Assembly (NCBI RefSeq): GCF_932526225.1
Contig: NC_064035.1
Location: 1,983,501-2,047,500, forward strand
Direction: 5' to 3'
Source: Nematostella vectensis
Lineage: Eukaryota; Cnidaria; Anthozoa; Actiniaria; Edwardsiidae
Length of the DNA stretch: 64,000 nucleotides
The notes beneath the pieces are model-generated. The model ran no database searches. It was not told the origin of the DNA and saw only the letters and a program-made list of their open reading frames with translations. Every line of letters begins with the position of its first letter. Position 1 is the stretch's first letter. Shown piece after piece: positions 12,701 to 23,500 of this stretch. A program made the position numbers and the translations under genes.

Positions 12701-14479
12701 CGGAATTGAGAAGCTCTAAGGTACGTTTTAGCGTGAGTCGTCACATTTATCACTATATGTGACCCGGCAAGGAAAAAGTACACTAGAGAAAAAGCGTTCG
12801 GGCTATGAACGAAAAATATCGTTCGACGGATTATGCAGAACGATTTTACGATATTCAAAACGATATCAGGTTTCTACTAGAAACGATCTCCGATTTTCGA
12901 GATCGTTTGTCCAAAGGCATGATCGTTTTTCTGAAGAGTTGACAATCAAAAGCGAGATCGTTTTTCTGATTTGGCTTCACAAAGACAAGAACTTCTTTCG
13001 GGATTTGAAAAACATTTTTCAGTGCGAGAAAAACCCCGAAGGCAAAAACATTCTTACAATTTTGAAAATCATTACCAAAATGACAATATTCCCTCTTTTG
13101 AGAAATGCTTGGTTTGCTAATTTTAATTTTGAGCTATATTTGAGCTTACGTGACATTAAAAGCAACAAGTTGTTGTTTTGTAAAGACAAGTAAATAAGCC
13201 CACTCCCTTTCTTAGTTTGCATATGGCCCATAACCAATTTGAACACTTTACCTATCGCGATGATCATAATGGCAAATTAAAGCTCAGAGATAGGAGATCT
13301 TTTTGAGGGTCGTGTTATTGATGCACGAATTCATTAGCAAGCGCAAAGCCGTTATAGTAAAGTTGTGGTCCCCATTTCATTGTCTTGACAAGACAAGAAA
13401 ATATTTTTAGAGAACGACCTTCCAAACTTTAGAACGTTTTTTCGAATTTGAAGGGAACAAACTTCCAAATTTAAAAAACGTTCTTCCGATTGTGGCCCGG
13501 GAACAAGATCGTTTATGAACGATATAACGAAGCAACATCGTTCCCTCATTATTAACAATATTGTTCCCTCATTATAGAAAAAGCGTTCTTTGATCTTCCA
13601 GATTTGCCGTGTAAGTTTTCCTTTGCCAGGTCACATATACAAATATAGAATAAAACAAGCACTCTCTAACCTAAACAAAACCAAGTTTTGGATTTCATTC
13701 AATCGACTAAGGAAAAGTGACACATTTGATTATTGAACATACAGTAATTGAAACCAGTCATTTGGTGCCATTGAAATAAATCTTGATTGAAACAAATAAC
13801 CAATTCAGTTTGAGTCATTGTGTCTAGAAGTAAATGTCTGTTAAGTTACTTCTAGTGACTAGGAACTTATAGACATTACTACGTAAGAATTAAAAATCTA
13901 TCATTATGTATATCATGATGATCGTCGACCTTAAATCTAAGTTGATGGGAGAGGAGAGCGCTTCCCCGTGGAGGATGGACGCAAGCTCTGGGTCGCTCTC
14001 GAGGCTCATGGCATCGTCATCTTTCTGTTCACCAGAATGAATTATACGTCAGTAGAATGAAAGTAGTATGAGGGAAAGGATGAGTGAAAGTGAATAAAAC
14101 AAAACAAATATCACATACCTCGTTGAGTATGCTCTCTAGTGTTGGAATATCATCAACCACTGGCAGATCACTCTCAATATCAGCCTGGAATATGCGGCGT
14201 GCAAACCACCAATATTCATATATAACTCATTTCACTATCAATAACACAACTTATTCCTTATTGGTTGCATAATCTTCTATATTCTAAAACCTACAAAATA
14301 AGTACGCATCATTCTAGTAGTACCGTGTCGATGAGAGGTTGCGCTCGAAAGGAGCCCGCGTTTCCTCTTGTGCTATCAGTCGTAAACGCCGCATCCAGTG
14401 AACTTAAGGACTCAAGATCCTCCGCAGCAGAGAGCAAACCGGCTAGAGCGGTCTCATCCGCAATGCTGGCGTCGGCCAT
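9727..14479 (-). CDS. VPS8: VPS8 (CORVET subunit), 5' seven coding exons, partial
   Basis: VPS8 is the CORVET-specific subunit that links Rab5 endosomes to fusion. Seven coding exons on the minus strand can be chained with consistent phases: 14324-14479 (start ATG at 14479, MADASIADE), 14119-14184, 13930-14024, 10816-10906, 10608-10640, 10047-10101 and 9727-9771. The spliced product has the acidic N-terminal motif DIPTLESILNE, then HGPILRQIILKNVSAQ, VDAGLPTAM and AVSSVIAIGTSHGVILIFD, then LKLVLGNTV, which match remembered VPS8 conservation at the start of its beta-propeller. The third exon uses a weak donor (AG then GTCGAC), but the reading frame continues correctly. The rest of the gene, including the propeller and C-terminal RING, lies left of the 47-bp satellite and outside the window. 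Confidence 0.88.
10622..10799. repeat. 89-bp perfect tandem duplication spanning a VPS8 splice acceptor
   Basis: Positions 10622-10710 and 10711-10799 are identical 89-bp copies. The left copy holds the acceptor and first part of VPS8 exon 5 (10608-10640, minus strand). The second copy carries the same acceptor and the beginning of the exon but runs into CTACTAAC where the real exon continues to its donor, so it is an exon fragment lacking a 5' splice site. Confidence 0.93.
11141..12744. mobile_element. Non-autonomous DNA transposon-like element with 28-bp TIRs
   Basis: The first 28 bases (GTGACGACTCACGC...) recur as a reverse complement at 12717-12744 with one mismatch. ATTT flanks both sides (11137-11140 and 12745-12748), a possible 4-bp target duplication. 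The interior is noncoding and near its right end holds about six copies of a 22-bp GC-rich repeat (CTCGCGCC...TCGCGGAACG, about 12565-12700). No transposase frame is visible. It sits in VPS8 intron 3. Confidence 0.7.
12754..13639. mobile_element. MITE-like element with terminal inverted repeats
   Basis: TATATGTGACC at 12754 pairs with GGTCACATATA ending at 13639, and similarity extends inward (GGCAAGGAAAA against TTTTCCTTTGCC). The 886-bp interior contains several imperfect AACGA/TCGTT palindromes and the word GAAAAAGCGTTC near both ends. There is no convincing protein. It lies nine bases beyond the preceding TIR element, so two elements sit side by side in VPS8 intron 3. Confidence 0.6.
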
Positions 14480-15000
14480 CGTGGAAAAGCACCTCTCTAA
14501 TAACCTTCAAATGTTTTGATCGTCTTCACTTGAGATCCACCATATTGTTTGCACCAGTCCTTCGCGGCATTTCTATACACAGGAATCATCGAGACTGTAT
14601 TGAAGCTCCCACAGAACGTGCGCAACATGAAATATTCTGTTCCTTTAGAAAACTTGTAAACTTTCTTTTTTTTTTTTTTTTCATTAACCATGTTAATGGA
14701 TTAACTCAAAAGATCACAAATGAGTGGCGAAAACCTGATGTGTAACTTAGTTACACATCAGAGCTCAGCTCAGAATATTTCCTTTTTTGGAAACACAAAA
14801 GATTATGACGTCATCATTCAAGCCCCTCGCCTTTCACCGCCGGGAAGATATATTTTTCGCTTTAAAAGCTTTTTCCCGTCGATTTTTTCAATTTTAAAGC
14901 AGCCAGTGTGTTAGGTCATCTTTCCAAGATATCTCGTGCAAGACTTCAAAGCGATGGAGTAAAAATATGGAAGATGGTGAGTATTTATGTTTGACCGATT
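14480..15000. promoter_or_regulatory. Probable bidirectional promoter region upstream of VPS8
   Basis: This stretch separates the VPS8 start codon (minus, 14479) from a possible plus-strand first exon near 14960. It contains a T-run (14665-14680), a near-perfect 27-bp palindrome around 14734-14761 with arms GATGTGTAACT/AGTTACACATC, and a TGACGTCA CRE-like site at about 14807. A promoter role is inferred only from position and these words. Confidence 0.3.
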
Positions 15001-15510
15001 TCGAACCCAAACACATGTAGAAATTTGACAAGATATCTCTACAATAATTTCTCTGGGCTTAGAAAAAATTATGGGTAATGTAGCTTTCGAAATCGGTATG
15101 TCTCTATATGGGACACGACGCCAGTTGCTGGGACGTTTGGTTTCTTTAAACAATATCGTGTTGAGCTCTGCACATCACCTACACTGTCAAGTGGACTGCT
15201 TCGTTTGATAGCTAGCCTAGCCGTATTTATAGCTATAATTTTTTTTATTTTTCTGGCTGATTTTATAACCAGAAATCTTATACAGCTCTGCCAAAGTTTA
15301 TTATTAAATAGCTAAATTGAGTAAAAATAAAATAAAATTAGTGTGTGTGGCTGTAGTTTCAGTTGGCTCCTCTGCATTAAGGCCATCATAAATAATAAGC
15401 TACTGTTCTCTATAAATCAAATTGAAAAGAAGCCCTTTTCTCTTTTCTTAATATAATTGTTACAATTTATTTCAGATATTGAACATGGCAAAGAAGATGT
15501 AGATAAGTAA
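14950..15510 (+). CDS. Possible 5' exons of an unidentified divergent gene
   Basis: ATG GAA GAT G is followed at once by a GTGAGT donor near 14970-14975. About 500 bases on, TTTATTTCAG precedes a short open stretch that stays in frame (DIEHGKEDVD) and ends at a GTAAAT donor near 15508. Together they would encode only about 14 residues. I could not find further exons before 17500 and recognise no family, so this is a weak call. Confidence 0.2.
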
Positions 15511-17521
15511 ATATATAAGGATGGACAGAGAGATCATTGAATTTTCTCATTTGTATTCCACTCTTAGGGATAAAAAAAACTTATACTATTCTTTTTTTTT
15601 ATATTTGTTTTATTTGTTCAAGCTATGTGTTATTGGCTATTACACTTTTTGAAAGTCTGTCAAGAAAATAGGGTATGAGATTATATGGCTTTCAACGTTA
15701 ATGAAGATTTGCACCCCGGCCTCTGCTACGGCCCTGCCCCTGGTCCATGGACCCCTTGTTGAAAATAGGTTTTCTAGTAATAACATGTTTTCAAGTGAGG
15801 GAAGGGTTTTCTACTTCTAGTATGATCCGAGTATAAATCAAGATCATGGATGAAGGTTGGTTAAAAAGTTTCTATGTATTAAATCCCCAGAGCTTCGTGT
15901 TTTTTTAATTCACACTACAACATAATATAAGACACAGCATAATGTGCATTCAAAAGGTGCAATGGGCTTTTTAAATGAGAGAGGGGATCTATGATCATTT
16001 CACATCACTTTTATGTATGGTGCTTGATTGTGAAAATTGTATTATTGGACAAATTGTTTCCATTTTTCTCCCATTTACTCTGACTGAAAATTTTCTACCA
16101 GAAAGAATTCAAATCATTAGAATTCTGTTGGAGTAAAATTGTTTAGGAGAAGAATGAAAAGCTCATGAAAATGATTTGTTTTCAAGACATTGCATTATAC
16201 TTATGCTGTAAAAACATTTACAACATAACATGTGTCCACTGCATTTTCTTTAGGATTGAACATTTTGCCAACAGGCTTGTGTATTTTGGGGGTGGCAAGT
16301 TTCCATCCTTTTTGGGTATATGAAATTTTGAGCTCTGTTGGACCATTCCATAAATAACTGAATACTGCCCCCCTTCCAACCCACCCCTGGGCAATTATGC
16401 CTCTAACCTTCAAGGCATATAAATTGGAAGTGCTGTTATCGACCTTGACCTACAAATGATGAATTGAGAGCCAGCAAGCTAGAAGTGCTGTTATCGACCA
16501 TACAAATGATGATTTTTTTTTTCGATTTAAAGGCATCATTAATTTTATGGTTTGCATGTCGTTATCGTATCAAGCTTGACATTTGCGTTTGGTAAAGGTT
16601 TTCAGACCACCAAAAAGCTAGTCATTTCTTATTGAAGGGCGGTCAAAAACTATCTTTTTCAATATGATACCTATTACCGCAGAGGGGGAGGGGACTTCAA
16701 ATCTGTTCGTTAGAAAATAACCTTTCGCACCTTAAAGAAATTAAAACTGGAGGAATATAGTCATACTTTTTTCTGTACAAGTATAAAGTAAAAAATGAGC
16801 CAATAAAAATAATCATAATAACAATAACAGCAGTCATCATCCTCCATTCTGAGCTAAATCTGTTGGGACACAACAAAGAGCACAATAAGTGTTTAGCAAA
16901 CACAGTAGTTGTCAGTGCCGTAGCACTGAATTATGAGGGGGAGGGGGTGGCATTGAATATTGGGGACCCAGTTGGAAGTCCTGTTTTCCTGATTGAAACT
17001 GTAAGGGGGATATGCCCCCAGTGCCCCACCCTCGGACAGAAAGGTGTTTCATCCCTTTCTTTTCACTCCTTTGTCTTCAGGTCCCTGGTTATATGATATT
17101 ATGAAATTCAAGTAGCTTCTAGGTCTAGCTCGATTCTATAAGAAAAGTATAAAATCTTTGGGTGACAAAAGTTGGTTGCACAGCACTTACATGGAGCAAG
17201 GCATCTTGGCCCGGTGAAGCCAAATGCGCATGCGCAGGTCCCCGGTCGTATGCAGCGACCACCGTTAAAACAAGAGTCTTTGCAAATGGCTAAAACAAAC
17301 CAAGCGAGCTAGGTTCACTTTGCATATGGCTAAAACAAACCAAGAGAGCTAGATTCACTTTGCAAATGGCTAAAACAAACCAAGCGAGCTAGGTTCACTT
17401 TGCTTGAAAACCTGATTATAGTTGTTCGCATATGGGCATAACGTATGGCAGTTTGTTTCTGTGAGCAGCTGGAATAATTCATTCAGCCCTGGATCGGCCA
17501 CTAAAAGGGAAATTGTTATTT
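15511..17521. other. Intergenic DNA with a 40-bp triplicate
   Basis: There are no exons I can defend. The region holds GC-rich transposon-like scraps (about 15710-15750 and 16910-17040) and three 40-bp tandem copies at 17279-17402 with the core GGCTAAAACAAACCAAG. The short open frames here lack codon structure or splice context. Confidence 0.5.
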
Positions 17522-20500
17522 TCAAGACGAACCTTTCTCACACATTTTGCCATAATATCCTGACTGGCAGGAGCACTGGTTTGGTCGCACACACCTGCCG
17601 CCGTGAAGACAAGGGAACATGCAGACTGGTAACTGGCAGCGGACTCCCGTCCAAAAGCGGCTATCACAAAGACAAACGTTGGGCTTGACACATCTGCCTC
17701 CATTTAGGCACGTGCTTCTACATACGGGAAATTCGCACTGCTCACCAACAAACCATTGCGAGCACTTGCAAGTGTTTTTGGCGATACAAAGGCCGCCATT
17801 TCTACATCCGGGAGAGCAGGTGACTGCAGGTAGAAGACATCATTATTCGCGTACAATCATGTGGTCATTCTAAATAACTTGTTACTTTTCTTTGACCATT
17901 TGTTTGTGCCCTACATTCATACTGTAGTTTTGAATTATTTTGCCAAGCTAACGCATATTGCATTTTGATACTATTCCATTCCATTTTGGCAGTTGTATTT
18001 TCCTTTTTTTAGTAGCTTCGATGATTTATATTGTTCACCCAGATTCAAGTTTACGCGGTCCCAGGGAGTCCGTATCAGCGAGATTCCAATCAAACCAGTT
18101 TAATTTTTGAACAGATGGTCAAAAAAATTGCGTAGATATCCTTGAATTAATAATTTTCAAGATGTTTCTATCTTTTTTATAACAGGAGGAATATCCTAGC
18201 TTTAGCACTCACCTATTTCACATCTGTGACCTGTATATCCAGGCAAGCAGTTGCAGAGGTAGGGTCCGACACAGCTTCCTCCATTTAGACAACTCACCAT
18301 ACACTTCATGTGCTCACAGCGCCACCCTTCGAAGCCACGAAGACAGCGGCAGGTATTGGAGCCCACGCAGTAGCCGCCATTCACACAGGAAGGCTTACAG
18401 ACAGGCGTAAGGCACAGCGGACCTTCGTACCCGGCACGGCACTTGCATACATCTGGGCGGACGCACTCACCACCGTTATAGCATCCATTCCTGCAGAAGG
18501 CCCGCCTGCATCCGATGCCGTAGTAACCTTTAGGGCATCTGCAGGTACGCGGGGCCACGCAAGTCATGCCGTAGGGGCATGGATGGCCCAGACTTCATTT
18601 GTACGTGTGACCCCACATGGACGGGAACCTATTGCGACTCACGGGTTGACTGGTGTTTAAGTAGCCCATGCAAATACGGGAAATGCGTCAATTACGCAGG
18701 TTCCCATGGGTGTATGTGTGATTCTGGCTTTACTGGTAAACTCTGCGAGAATGCTCAAGACCCATGTGCTCTTCATCCGTGTGTAAATGGAGACTGTATC
18801 TCGAGTAATGATACATTTCGCTGTGTCTGTAGCGAAGGGTACACAGGTGATCGCTGTGAAACTGTAGTCGACATGTGCATATCCGCACCGTGCCATAATG
18901 GAACGTGTATCAACTACGGCTCTTCTTATATCTGTGATTGCTTTAACAGCTACACTGGTCATTTATGCGAAACACTGATTGACGCCTGTCACTCAAACCC
19001 CTGTAATGACGGGACATGTATTCAACAGACTGGATCATTTTATTGTGAATGTCTCGCGGGGTACACAGGGCAATCGTGTGATACGATGATTGACGCCTGT
19101 CAATCAAACCCATGTAATGACGGGACATGTATTCAACAGACTGGATCATTTTATTGTGAATGTCTCACGGGGTACACAGGGCAATCGTGTGATACGATGA
19201 TTGACGCCTGTCAATCAAACCCTTGCGTCCATGGCACATGTATTCCTGACGGCTCCTCGTTCCGGTGCTCTTGTGATGCTAAACATGTCGGCGAAAAATG
19301 TAACATCGTGGTCAACGTTTGCCTGTCAAATCCTTGTGCCCATGGTATATGCATTCCAGATGCCTCATCGTACAGTTGCATGTGTGAATTCATGTATTCT
19401 GGTAAAAATTGCGACATCATTGTCGATCCTTGTAGCGCTAATCCATGTGGGAATCACGGAATGTGTGTCCCACGTGACTCCACCTATTATTGCGCCTGCG
19501 ATGTAGGTTTTACGGGTGATCGTTGCGAGGCGGATATCGATGAGTGCGGTGCCTCTACGCCCTGCTTCCCTGGAGTCCTCTGCTCCAATGTCCTGGGTGG
19601 CTTCCGGTGTGCCGAGTGCCCGTTTGGTTTTATGGGAAATGGCACTCACTGCTCTAGTAAGTATGATAACTAATACTTTGAAACACTACTTCTCATGATT
19701 TATACAAGATTTTCGTCTATTTTCATTTGTGTATTTATACATCGTGTATGTCATCTCTGTCCAGGTAAACTTCAACACGTTCGTGCTCACCTGAACGCTG
19801 AAGGAGGAAGAAAATCTTCCATTTTCAGACATGTTTTTTTAATTGTAGAAGTGTACCTTGTCTTTCACTTTAGGAGCTCATCGTGCACCAATTGAAGAGA
19901 GCAAAACGCATTGACCATGTGCACACGGGCTACTAGCACAAGGATCAACCCTGATGTCGCATTTTGTACCAGTAAACCCTTTATGACAAATGCACTCAAA
20001 CGAGGAGTCGTCACGCACTAAGCAGTTTCCATGGATACAAGGATTTGAATAGCACGTGTTCATTGCATGCTCACATCTAGTTCCTTTGAACCCTACTGTA
20101 CATCGACAAGTATAAGTACTACTAGTACTGACGCACACACCGTTTAAACAGGGATTGCTCAGGCAGTGGTTGATGACGACCTTACATCGAAGACCCGTAT
20201 ATCCCTCGGTACAGACACAAAAGGGGTCTCCACGGCGTGTCATACAAATCCCGTGAGGGGCGCAGGGATCCGGCAGGCAGGCGTTCTTTTTGTGACATCG
20301 CAGCCCCCCATATCCACGCTTGCAAACGCACCGAAATCCCTGCTGCGTGTTGACACACCAGCCATTCTCCACCACGCATGGCTTAAGCTTGCAGTAATCC
20401 ATTCGCCGGTCACACTCAGCACCATAATAGCCAAAATCGCATTGGCAAAATAGAGCATCTCTGCGTGTAACACAATGTCCATGTCTACACGGAGCGTCAC

Positions 20501-23500
20501 CACACCGCTTGGTGATACTACAATTTGCTCCCTCGTATCCGGGCGTGCACTCGCACGAGTGGGCTAGTCCTGACTTGGTACAACTTCCACCATTAAGACA
20601 AGGACTGGGCTCGCAAGGATCTGTCATGTTGCACGATTTCCCCAAGTACCCGGCACTACATTCACAGCGCACGACTCCATTAGAACTTACACAAGCACCA
20701 TGGACACAAGCTAGACGCATGCACGGGTCAGCAGTCGTACACAGGCGTCCTATGTATCCTTCAAAACATTGACAAGTAAAGCTATCATTCCTTGGCCTGC
20801 ACGTCCCGTGAACACAAGGATTCGACTCGCAAGGGTCCATCGCTTGCTCAGAACATCTAGCACATCTATGGCCATCAAGGGTGACCATGCAGTTGCCATG
20901 GATACAATGAGAGAATTGACAGACGTTATTCGTCAAGTTAGATTTATCGCCACAGTGGCGTTGTCCGCACTTGCATTCGTACAATTTATTCGTGCCGTTT
21001 CCATGACAAGAGTTATTGATACATGGTGATGTGCTTGTCCCGTTACATGTTACATTTAATCCGCATATCACATAACCCACATGTAATACACATGAAGCAT
21101 TGATAGGAACATTGAACTTCATCTGCACTTTATCATTAAATCCACTAGTGAAATTCACGCAATGAAACGTCGAATTAACACCAACACATTTAACACATGA
21201 AGAAGTTTTCAAGAGAAAACTGACCTTCGTAGATCCTGCATGTAATTCACTTAGACTTTCTGCGCAAATAATGGTCGCATTGAGCACATCGCTTAGCTCT
21301 GCACCTGTAAACCAATTACACAAACCGACTATGACAATACATGCTTGATTTCTGTAGCCTGGTGTTGAATAACATGGGTACAGCGCTGTGTTACGTATTG
21401 GCTGAGTACAGGTGTTGCAACAGATGTGTGTATGGGTGGCGTTGTGCGTCGTAGAGCCATTGACAAAAAGGCACAAAGGAGGATCTTGATTACTGTTGCA
21501 ATAACAAATAGTCCAAAAGGTAGCGTCATTAAGTATTTTATCATAAGGCTCGGCCTTGGCGTCATCAGGTCCACTGAGGCCTTTTCGATACTCGTGATAA
21601 AGTTCTACCGTAATTGTAACGTTATCCATGCAAGTTCTATTTCCGCGCGGAGTCGAAGCACACATGTAGTGCTCAAAACGTTCACCTGTGTTTCCTACAT
21701 GACCTACGCATCTCCAATGGGTTCCATTTGATGTTTTTACACATTCACCAAAACCACAGCTATCCCAGGCACATAGGCTTAGCTTTATTTCGCAATTGCG
21801 CCCAGTGTAGAGTCGGTTCCACTTACAGTGGTATAACGTAAAATTCTCTCGCCCGATACAAACTCCCTGCACGCATGGTCTATGTTCGCACGCAGATATC
21901 TTAACATCACACGATGCTCCTGAATACCCCTTCCAGCACTTACAAGATGAGTTGTGTCCATTACCCACACATTCTCCATTCACACAGCTAGTCGGTTTGC
22001 AAGCAGACTCCACAACAGCACAGGTAGGGCCCGTGTAACCACTGAAACACTCACATGTAAATGAAGAGTTCGATTCTGTACAGTTTCCATTTATACAAGG
22101 GTTTGGGAGGCATAAGGGAGTTCCAGTTTCACAATGTGTTCCCGTAAATCCCTCCTTACATATGCACATGTAGGTGGTTCGAGTGAGCTCTTTGCATAGG
22201 CCACGCCCACAGGGATTTGATTGACAGGTGCCAGTGTGGCAGTTTGGCACGTGTATCCAGTTATGTCTCGAATTGTCCGGATTGCATTGCAGGCACGGCG
22301 AAAAAGATGAAGTTTCATTACTTTTGTAACATCTTCTGTTGATCTGGCATTTTCCCTTCTGAAATGATAAAAAACTTACTTTTTACCTCCGAAATAATTT
22401 CATCAACCATGTAGCACATAAAACCTAACATATTAAAAAGAGCTACTTATGGAAAAAAACTGCTTATACAGCGGCATAGCCAGGATTTTTAACATGAGGA
22501 GGCCCAAAAGGGACTTTCAAGGCATTTTCTCATATATTTTAAATAATGTCTCATGCATTTACTGTATTTTTGGCTGCTGGGTACGCCCTTTTTATATGCG
22601 CTCAAAGTTGTTACATCATAATAAAATCACTGTGAGATATGTTCGTTGCAAATTGATATTAAAATCTCTTGAAACTCCCACATATCGTCTTCAAGACAAG
22701 CCCGACTCGATATGTGTACAAACCTTAACATAGCAGCGCCCTGCTGTTTCACACCGTAAACACGCTCCATCATAAATAATATAATTTGCAGCTTTGCTCC
22801 AGAGCTTTCCGTCATTCGTGATGCGGACTTGAAAACCGTGCAACACACGTGGCCGGGCTAGAAGACTGGGGATAGGGCAAATGACTCCACGGTAGCTCTG
22901 GAATGACGCCTTGGATAAAAACGCGTGTTTCTTCAAGGATACCTTGCTGTTGTTTCTAAACTTGACGAAAAATAAAAAGTAAGTCAATAAATCAGTTCAA
23001 AAACCAGAACGTTTTTTTTTCTTTAACTATAAGAAAATCATGTACAAAGCTTAAATGTCTACGAGCTGTGGCCAAATGCACGCCAGGTCAAATGAGTCAG
23101 AAGTCCTTATCAGCAGGGGGGGGTAGCCTTCACACAGGCGCTAGTGTGTGAGCCGAGTAAGTTTGTTGTGAACGCTAGGGAGAAATCTAAGTGATTTTGT
23201 TGTGGACGCTTAGGAGAAATCCCCTCGCGATAACGATAGCGAGGGGATTTCGACTGCGTGCGAAGCTAGTCCAGACCTGGGACCCTCTTTGCGCTCGACA
23301 TTTCACCCGAGCCAGAATGTCGAGCGCAAAGAGAGTCCCAGGTCTGGACCACGTGCGAAGCACGCCCGGGTGCGCTCGGCCCTAAGCCCTTCCGACTGAA
23401 ACCGCGCGCCACAGGGCTTCTGAACACTTGAAAGGCTAAAACTCCGAAGCAGCACAAAGAGAGCCTGTTCGCAGGCCACAGGGGTGGGGAGATATGTATC

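Noticed and set aside
12759-13267. Open frames of 144 and 82 codons in the TIR element
   Set aside because: Low-complexity sequence with no transposase motif; they read palindromic AACGA/TCGTT segments.
14497-14745. Open frames around 14398-14745, including one with EYFMLRTFCGSFNTV
   Set aside because: I could not match a family, and no splice acceptor fits on that strand; left unannotated.
20166-21029. Plus-strand frames opposite the EGF exon
   Set aside because: They are shadows of the cysteine-rich minus-strand coding sequence.
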